From contig CAWIBX010000005.1 of NCBI GenBank assembly GCA_963834405.1, positions 1,426,001 to 1,490,000 of the forward strand: 64,000 nt of DNA, written 5' to 3'. The stretch is from Bog-473 sp963834405. GTDB taxonomy: Bacteria > Actinomycetota > Acidimicrobiia > Acidimicrobiales > RAAP-2. The position numbers were made by a program, and so were the translations under genes. The notes under the pieces are model-generated. The model searched no databases, was not told the origin of the DNA, and saw only the letters and a program-made list of their open reading frames with translations. Shown in pieces: positions 58,622-64,000 of this stretch; position 1 is the stretch's first letter, and every line of letters starts with the position of its first letter.

Positions 58622-59353
58622 TTAGCGAAAAAGGTCCTCGGCGGGCGGCCGGATCACCTCGTCGCGCACCGAGCCGTCGCGCAGCCATGCGGCGGGGACG
58701 CCGCGCACGATGGCCACCGGGACACCGCGGTCCTTCCCCATGACGAGCTCGGCGGCCGAGGCCAGCTCGTCGGCGACGCAGATCTCCGTGGCCTGCAGCT
58801 CGCGTCCGCCGGCGTCCGGAGTCCCCTTCAGGTCGAGCACCGCGGCGACGCCGGCGCACCCGATGGCCACGTCGGTGACGCCACGGCGCCACGTACGCCC
58901 GAACGTGTCGGAGACCACCACGCCGACGGCGACGCCGAGGACGCGCCCCAGTCCGGCGCGGATGCGCCGGGCGGAGCGGTCCGGGTCCTCCGGGAGAAGC
59001 GCGGCGGTCCCCTCGGCCACGTTCGACAGGTCGACGCCGGCGTTGGCGCAGACGAAGCCGTGACGGGTCTCGCTGATCACGAGCTCGCCGCGCCGGCGCA
59101 GCACGCGCACCGATTCGTCGGCCACCAGCGCCAGCTTGGCGCCGGGGTCGGCGTGGTCCAGCGGGACCAGGCGGCCCTCCGCCTTCGACACGACCTTCTG
59201 GGTGACGACCACCACGTCGCCGTCGTGCAGCTCGGGCCCGTCCGGGCGGGCGGGTGCGAGCGCGCCGGCGATGAGCGCGGCGAGATCTGTGCCGGGTGTC
59301 ACCTCGCCGATCCCGGTGACCGGAAGGAGGCGCAGTTCCTCAGTCGGCGGCAT
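58622..59353 (-). CDS. cofE: Coenzyme F420-0:L-glutamate ligase
   Basis: Adds glutamates to F420-0 with GTP. The 243-residue protein has VTGIGEVTPGTDLAALI, DGDVVVVTQKVVSKAEGR, ISETRHGFVCANAGVDLSN and VSDTFGRTWRRGVTDVAIG, matching the CofE fold and metal site. It is the stand-alone CofE form, without the nitroreductase domain fused in mycobacterial FbiB; that domain must be encoded elsewhere. The ATG overlaps the cofD stop by 14 bp, so the pair is co-translated. Confidence 0.93.
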   Translation of the reverse strand: MPPTEELRLLPVTGIGEVTPGTDLAALIAGALAPARPDGPELHDGDVVVVTQKVVSKAEGRLVPLDHADPGAKLALVADESVRVLRRRGELVISETRHGFVCANAGVDLSNVAEGTAALLPEDPDRSARRIRAGLGRVLGVAVGVVVSDTFGRTWRRGVTDVAIGCAGVAAVLDLKGTPDAGGRELQATEICVADELASAAELVMGKDRGVPVAIVRGVPAAWLRDGSVRDEVIRPPAEDLFR

Positions 59354-60287
59354 CTCTTACCGCCTTGGCCAGCGCGGTGGCGCGCTCGGGTGACCCCATC
59401 ACGGTGTCGGTGACGACGCACCGCACGCCTTCGGCCTCCACCGCGCCGGCGTGTGTCGAGTCGGCGACGTCAATGACCAACGTGCCCGCCCACGGCGCGT
59501 AGAGGCGGGCGACGCCGGTCACCGACGGCTCGGTGCCCAGTTCCGCCATGAGCCGGTCGGCCGGGCCCTTGAGTGCGGCCCCCGCCACAATGGGGGAGAC
59601 GGCGACGACGCGGCCGCGCCGGCGGACGAGAATGTCCCGGATGCCCGGCACGGCCAGCACCGGCCCGATGGACACCACGGGGTTGGACGGGCAGACCACG
59701 ATCAGGTCCGCGTCGGTGAGCGCCTCCATGACGCCCGGGGCCGGGCGAGCCGCCGGCGCGCCCTCGAAGCGGACGCCGCTCACGGCCACGTCGTGCCGGA
59801 GACGGACGAAGTAGTCCTGGAAGGCGACCTCCGTGCCGGCCGGGCCCATGACGCTCGCCTCGGCCAGGGTCACCCGGGTCCGCAGGGGGTCGTCGGTCGC
59901 GGGGAGCAGGCGCACGGCCACGCCGCGTCGCCCGGCGACGAGCGCGGTCACCGCGCTCAAGGGCTCACCCGCGCACAGCCGTCCCGTCCGGAAGAGGTGC
60001 GTGGCCAGGTCCCGGTCACCCAGGCGAAACCAGTCCTCACCGCCCAGCCGCCCGAGCTCCTCCATGACCCTCCAGCTCTCGTCCGCCACGCCCCACCCCG
60101 TCTCGCGGTTGTCCATGCCGGCGAGCGCGTAGGTGACGGTGTCCAGGTCCGGGCTGATGTGGAGACCGTGCAGGACCATGTCGTCGCCCACGTTCACGAT
60201 CGCCACGATGTCTTTCGGCGGGACGGCGCGCACCAGACCCGAGAGCATCCGGGCGGCCCCGACGCCGCCGCACAGGGCCACCAGCAC
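59340..60287 (-). CDS. cofD: 2-phospho-L-lactate transferase (F420 biosynthesis)
   Basis: CofD/FbiA transfers the phospholactyl or phosphoenolpyruvyl group to Fo, giving F420-0. The 315-residue protein shows ALCGGVGAARMLSGL, IVNVGDDMVLHGLHISPDLDTV, GWGVADES, WFRLGDRDLATHL and VVCPSNPVVSIGPVLAVPGIRDIL, all typical. GTG 60287 follows a TATGCT box by 6 bases, supporting a leaderless operon cofD-cofE. It is divergent from the acyl-CoA synthetase gene. An F420 system fits an actinobacterium with F420-dependent reductases. Confidence 0.93.
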   Translation of the reverse strand: MLVALCGGVGAARMLSGLVRAVPPKDIVAIVNVGDDMVLHGLHISPDLDTVTYALAGMDNRETGWGVADESWRVMEELGRLGGEDWFRLGDRDLATHLFRTGRLCAGEPLSAVTALVAGRRGVAVRLLPATDDPLRTRVTLAEASVMGPAGTEVAFQDYFVRLRHDVAVSGVRFEGAPAARPAPGVMEALTDADLIVVCPSNPVVSIGPVLAVPGIRDILVRRRGRVVAVSPIVAGAALKGPADRLMAELGTEPSVTGVARLYAPWAGTLVIDVADSTHAGAVEAEGVRCVVTDTVMGSPERATALAKAVRDAAD

Positions 60288-60293
60288 GCACGC

Positions 60294-60299
60294 AGCATA
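60294..60299 (-). promoter_or_regulatory. -10 box for leaderless cofD-cofE
   Basis: TATGCT on the minus strand ends 6 bases before the cofD GTG at 60287. No Shine-Dalgarno is present. Confidence 0.5.
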
Positions 60300-60353
60300 G
60301 GAGTGCGGGACGGACGGACCGGCGGAAGGCCCCTGGTACCATCGCCGCCCGCC

Positions 60354-61997
60354 ATGCCCGCGCAGATCCCCTTGGACCGGCACGCGACCGTCGTCTCGGT
60401 GTTGCGGGAGGCGGCGCAGGTCAACGGCCACGTCGAGGCCTATGTCGAGCCGGCGGGGGCGGACGGCCGGGGCCGCCGCGCCGTCACCTTCGCGGAGTGG
60501 GACCGCGCCGCGGACGGCGTCGCCGGCTTCCTGTCCGCGCACGGTGTCCAGAAAGGCGACGTCGTGTGCCTCATGCTCCCTTCCTGCATCGACTACGCGG
60601 TCTGTTACGCCGCACTGCTGCGGCTGGGCGCGATCACCTCGGGCATCAACCCGCGCCTGGGTGCCGCCGAGGTGGCCTCCATCGTCGAACGCACGGCACC
60701 CGTCCTGCTCGTGACCGACCCGGAGGCGGCCGCCGCGCCGGCCGTACGCGTCCCGGCGCTGGAACGGGGCGAGGTCGCCGCATCGGCGTCCGGCGAGCCG
60801 CCGGCGGCATGGCCCGAGCTCACGGCGCGGGATCCGGTGGCGGTGGTCTGGACGAGCGGCACGACCGGCGCGCCCAAGGGCGCCGTCTTCGACCACGACA
60901 ACCTGGCGGCCGTCGCCCGTGGGACGGACGTGCTGAGCCGTCCGGGCGACCGCAGGCTTTCCCCGCTGCCGTTCGCACACGTCGGTTACATGACGCGGGC
61001 GTGGGACGAGATCGCGCACGCCGTGACGACGGTGATCACACCCACGCCCTGGCGGGCGGACGACGCCGTCCGCATCCTCGGCGAGGAGTCCGTCACCGTG
61101 GCGCAGGGCGTTCCCACCCAGTGGGCGCTGATGCTGGCGAGTGACGCGCTGTCCACCACGGATCTGGGCGCACTGCGCGTCGCCGGCACGGGTGCGGCCC
61201 GCGTGCCGGCGTCCCTGGTGGCCGAGATGCGGCGCCGGCTCGGGGTGCCGGTGGTGGTGCGCTACACGTCGACCGAGTCCTCGCTCGGGACGGGCACGAC
61301 GCCCACGTCGTCCGACGAGGTGGTGGCGACGACGGTGGGCCGGCCCGTGCGCGGCGTCGAGCTGGCGATCGTCGGCGACGACGGCGCGCCGGTCGCGGCC
61401 GGATCGGTCGGACGGGTGCTGTTGCGTTCGGCCGCCGCGATGCGCGGCTACTGGGCGCACGGCCCCGGGCGGGGACGACGGACCGAGGAGCTCATAGACG
61501 ACGAGGCCACGGCGGCCGTGCTGGCGCCGGACGGATGGTTGCGGACCGGCGACTTCGGGCGCCTCACGCCGGAGGGAAACCTCCAGCTCTCCGGCCGCGC
61601 GCACGAGCGCTACATCCGCGGCGGCTACAACGTGTACCCCGCCGAGGTGGAGGACGCGCTGGCGTCGCATCCCGCAGTCGACCGCGTCGCCGTGACCGGC
61701 GTGCCCGACGACGTCCTCGGTGAAATCGGCGTCGCCGTCGTGGTGCCCCGGGGCGACCCGCCGGACCTGCAGGCCTTGCGGGCCCACCTCGCGGCGACCC
61801 TGGCCGACTACAAGGCGCCCGACGCCCTCGTCCTCGTCCCCGAGCTGCCGCTCACGCCGATGATGAAGGTCGATCCGGGCCGGCTCGCCGCCCTCGCCGC
61901 CGGGGCGGCGTCGGAGCGGGCGGCGCGGCTCTCCCGGAGTCGTCGCGCCGGCTCCGGGGTGCTAGGCAGTGGCCCCGACAAGAAGGAGCGCGGATGA
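60354..61997 (+). CDS. Acyl-CoA synthetase / AMP-dependent ligase
   Basis: A 547-residue ANL-superfamily enzyme that adenylates a carboxylic acid and loads it on CoA. Motifs: VVWTSGTTGAPKGAVFDH (P-loop), PFAHVGYM, VVRYTSTESSLGTG (A5), DGWLRTGDFGRLTPEGNLQLSGRAHERYIRGGYNVYP hinge region (listed in parts 61536-61640), and LTPMMKVD near the end, where the usual catalytic PxxxxGKxxR Lys is replaced by a Met-Met-Lys-Val version. The substrate is probably a fatty or aryl acid. A short Ser/Arg-rich tail follows. Its stop overlaps the SDR start (ATGA). Confidence 0.87.
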   Translation: MPAQIPLDRHATVVSVLREAAQVNGHVEAYVEPAGADGRGRRAVTFAEWDRAADGVAGFLSAHGVQKGDVVCLMLPSCIDYAVCYAALLRLGAITSGINPRLGAAEVASIVERTAPVLLVTDPEAAAAPAVRVPALERGEVAASASGEPPAAWPELTARDPVAVVWTSGTTGAPKGAVFDHDNLAAVARGTDVLSRPGDRRLSPLPFAHVGYMTRAWDEIAHAVTTVITPTPWRADDAVRILGEESVTVAQGVPTQWALMLASDALSTTDLGALRVAGTGAARVPASLVAEMRRRLGVPVVVRYTSTESSLGTGTTPTSSDEVVATTVGRPVRGVELAIVGDDGAPVAAGSVGRVLLRSAAAMRGYWAHGPGRGRRTEELIDDEATAAVLAPDGWLRTGDFGRLTPEGNLQLSGRAHERYIRGGYNVYPAEVEDALASHPAVDRVAVTGVPDDVLGEIGVAVVVPRGDPPDLQALRAHLAATLADYKAPDALVLVPELPLTPMMKVDPGRLAALAAGAASERAARLSRSRRAGSGVLGSGPDKKERG

Positions 61998-62821
61998 GTC
62001 CCACCACGAGGGTCGGCGAATCCGATCCCGGCCGGGGCACGGCCCCCCAAGCGATGTCGCCGGGCCGTTACACCGGCAAGGTAGCGGTCGTGACAGGGGC
62101 GGGCTCGGGAATCGGGCGGGCCACGGCGCGGCGCCTGGCGGCGGAGGGCGCGGCGGTCGCCTGCCTGGACCTCGCCGTGGACGCGATCGCCGCGGTGGCG
62201 GCCGAGATCAACAAGGAGGCGGCCGACGCCGGAGGGCGGGCGATCGACGTGCGCTGCGACGTGACCGACGAGGCGGCCGTCGACGCCTCCGTGGTGCGTG
62301 CGACGGACGAGTTGGGCCCCGTCACCAACCTCTGCAACATCGCCGGCATCGGCGGATTCGCGCACACGCCGGAACAGTCGCTGGCCGGCTGGGACAAGAT
62401 CATCGCGGTCAACCTCACGGGCACGTTCCTCATGTGCCGCGCGGTGCTGCCGCAAATGCTCGTTCACGGTGGTGCCATCGTGAACACCGTGTCCACCGCC
62501 GGCATCGTCGGCCAGCCCTACTCCGCCGCCTACTGCGCCTCCAAGGGCGGGGTCAAGCTGCTCACCAAGGCGTTGGCGGTCGAGTACATGGCGCGGGGGA
62601 TCCGGGTCAACGGGGTGGCGCCGGGCGGGGTCGACACGCCGATCATCCACAACTTCGGTCCACCCGAGGACGCCGACTGGAAGTTGATACAGCGGATCAT
62701 GACACCGATCGGCTTCGCCTATCCCCATGAGATCGCCGGCGCGTTCGCCTATCTCGGATCGGACGAGGCCGCGTACGTCACGGGCGCCATCCTCTCTATT
62801 GATGGAGCGATCACGACCTGA
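61994..62821 (+). CDS. Short-chain dehydrogenase/reductase
   Basis: A 275-residue classical SDR: VAVVTGAGSGIGRATARRLA (cofactor loop), DVRCDVTDEAAV, NIAGIGGF, the catalytic Ser in VNTVSTAGIVG, YCASKGGVKLLTKAL (YxxxK) and RVNGVAPGGVDTPII, with a C-terminal YVTGAILSIDGA. It resembles FabG-type and hydroxyacyl-CoA or steroid dehydrogenases; with the coupled acyl-CoA synthetase a role in lipid or aromatic-acid breakdown is likely but unproved. The ATG overlaps the ligase stop by 4 bases. Confidence 0.9.
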   Translation: MSPTTRVGESDPGRGTAPQAMSPGRYTGKVAVVTGAGSGIGRATARRLAAEGAAVACLDLAVDAIAAVAAEINKEAADAGGRAIDVRCDVTDEAAVDASVVRATDELGPVTNLCNIAGIGGFAHTPEQSLAGWDKIIAVNLTGTFLMCRAVLPQMLVHGGAIVNTVSTAGIVGQPYSAAYCASKGGVKLLTKALAVEYMARGIRVNGVAPGGVDTPIIHNFGPPEDADWKLIQRIMTPIGFAYPHEIAGAFAYLGSDEAAYVTGAILSIDGAITT

Positions 62822-62853
62822 GCGTCTCGCCTGACCTCGCGCGCACGGGTGAC

Positions 62854-63993
62854 GTGCGCCTGCGTGTGGCGGTCGACGCGACGCCGCTGCTCGGTAATCC
62901 GACCGGCGTCGGGGCCTTCTGTCAGGGCGCCCTCGGAGCGCTGGCGGCGCGGCCGGGTCTCACCGTGCGCGCGTATGCGGTTAGCTGGCGGCGCCGCCAC
63001 GGCATTGAGGCCCACTTGCCGCCCGGGGTGGCCGCGCACCAGCGGCCCATGCCGGCCCGCCCGCTCCACGCCCTCTGGGCGCGCGCCGACGTGCCGCCGC
63101 TCGAATGGTTCGTCGGACCTGCCGACGTCGTGCACGGGACGAACTTCGTAGTGCCGCCGACGGCGCGCGCCGGGGCCGCGGTGTCGGTCCACGACCTGAC
63201 CCCGGTCCACCACCCGGAGTTGTGCAGCCCGGCGACGTTGGCCTACCCCGCCTTGATCCGCCGGGCTCTGGACCGGGGGGCCTGGGTCCACGCCGACTCG
63301 GCCTTCGTCGCCGGCGAGGTGGTGGAGGCGTTCCGGGCACCGGCCGATCGCGTGCGCGTCGTGCATCCGGGCGTCCCACCGCTTCCCGCAGTGGGTGAGG
63401 AGGTGGCCGCCGCTGTGCTCGCCCGCGTGCTGCCGCCGGGGGCGGCGCGCTACTGCCTCGCCGTGGGGACGGCCGAGCCCCGCAAGGACCTGCCCGGCCT
63501 GGTTCGTGCCTTCACGGACGCGACTGCCGGTCGCGACGACGCGGCGCTCGTCCTCGCCGGACCCGCGGGCTGGGGCGAGGAGGCGCTGGCCGTGGCCATC
63601 GCCGCGTCGACGGCGCAACGGCGCATCGTCCGCACCGGGTGGGTCTCTCCGGACGCGCTGAGCGCTCTGCTCGCCCGCGCCGACCTGCTGGCCTATCCGT
63701 CGCTGTACGAGGGCTTCGGGTTCCCGCCTCTCCAAGCCATGCAGGCCGGGGTTCCCGTGGTGGCGACGGGGGCAGGGTCGCTGCGCGAAGTGCTCGGGGA
63801 CGCTGCGCTCGTCGTCGAGCCCGGGGACCACGACGCGCTGGTCCACGCGTTGCGGAGCTGCCTGGACGATGAGGCCCTGCGGCAACGCCTCCGGGCGGCC
63901 GGAGCCGTGCGAGTGACCGACTTCTCGTGGGAGCGTTGCGGCGAGGGACTCGAGGCGCTCTACCGTGACGTCGCGAGGAGCGCGGGTGCCTGA
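62854..63993 (+). CDS. GT4 family glycosyltransferase
   Basis: A 379-residue GT-B glycosyltransferase: VAVDATPLLGNPTGVGAFCQGAL, VHGTNFVVPP, SVHDLTPVHHPEL, YCLAVGTAEPRKDLPGLVRAF, VRTGWVSPDALSALLARADLLAYPSLYEGFGFPPLQAMQAG (nucleotide-sugar site, listed in parts 63629-63760) and a C-terminal RVTDFSWERCGEG. It is most like actinobacterial mannosyl- or rhamnosyl-transferases. GTG 62854 is 33 bases after the SDR stop. A GTG at 63986 overlapping its stop may begin the next gene, cut by the window edge. Confidence 0.88.
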   Translation: MRLRVAVDATPLLGNPTGVGAFCQGALGALAARPGLTVRAYAVSWRRRHGIEAHLPPGVAAHQRPMPARPLHALWARADVPPLEWFVGPADVVHGTNFVVPPTARAGAAVSVHDLTPVHHPELCSPATLAYPALIRRALDRGAWVHADSAFVAGEVVEAFRAPADRVRVVHPGVPPLPAVGEEVAAAVLARVLPPGAARYCLAVGTAEPRKDLPGLVRAFTDATAGRDDAALVLAGPAGWGEEALAVAIAASTAQRRIVRTGWVSPDALSALLARADLLAYPSLYEGFGFPPLQAMQAGVPVVATGAGSLREVLGDAALVVEPGDHDALVHALRSCLDDEALRQRLRAAGAVRVTDFSWERCGEGLEALYRDVARSAGA

Positions 63994-64000
63994 GTGTTCC

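Noticed and set aside
1..64000. CRISPR array or restriction/toxin-antitoxin system
   Set aside because: No regularly spaced repeats and no recognisable defence proteins were found on either strand.

Overview
This is a high-GC, gene-dense stretch of an actinobacterial chromosome, most likely from class Acidimicrobiia. The evidence is the housekeeping gene order, F420 biosynthesis genes, a 32-codon bS22 ribosomal protein gene, DUF501, a SARP/BTAD-type regulator and Thr/Pro-rich secreted proteins. The class assignment is inference; the phylum is fairly safe. No plasmid, phage or CRISPR signature was seen.

Core block. Two conserved runs follow the order known from Mycobacterium tuberculosis Rv1003-Rv1026. 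The left run (66-6399) is DUF192, rsmI, metG, tatD, a secreted double-psi beta-barrel protein in the place of rpfB, rsmA and ispE. The right run (25137-35900) is rplY, pth, mfd, a SurA-like chaperone, mazG, eno, divIC, DUF501 and ppx. glmU and prs (15004-17139) belong to the same order. Many of these genes overlap by 4 bp (ATGA/GTGA/TTGA), as in operons.

Interruptions. Between ispE and glmU lie bS22, a glyoxalase-fold protein, an OmpR-type two-component system, tRNA-Gln(UUG), an intact 1.79-kb insertion sequence with 27-bp inverted repeats, a GT2-methyltransferase fusion of lower GC content, and a hydrolase with a small membrane protein. Between prs and rplY sits a 7.5-kb surface-glycan cluster: two large GT-C-type membrane proteins, two methyltransferases and a WbsX-like GH99 protein.

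Glycan region (35897-46687). Two more multi-spanning GT-C-like proteins, a methyltransferase and a leftward operon of glycosyltransferases and short coiled-coil proteins probably make and decorate a cell-surface polysaccharide. Two genes here carry apparent frameshifts: a GT2/GT4 fusion split in two, and a GT4 gene.

Right part (46764-63993). This holds a class V aminotransferase, GNAT, an epimerase, a PlsC-type acyltransferase, an NlpC/P60 peptidoglycan hydrolase, a carboxylesterase, a frameshifted P450 and an odd class-I-shaped tRNA with a UAA anticodon. A SARP/BTAD regulator, a membrane protein, GDP-mannose pyrophosphorylase, an epimerase, F420 genes cofE/cofD, an acyl-CoA synthetase, an SDR and a GT4 follow. 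The nearness of cofD/cofE to mannose-1-phosphate guanylyltransferase and glycan genes recalls fbiA-fbiB-manB in mycobacteria.

Regulation. At least ten genes at the head of transcription units have a TANNNT hexamer ending 6-9 bases before the start codon and no Shine-Dalgarno, which points to widespread leaderless transcription. Three apparent frameshifts in 12 kb may be real decay or sequencing error; raw reads would decide.
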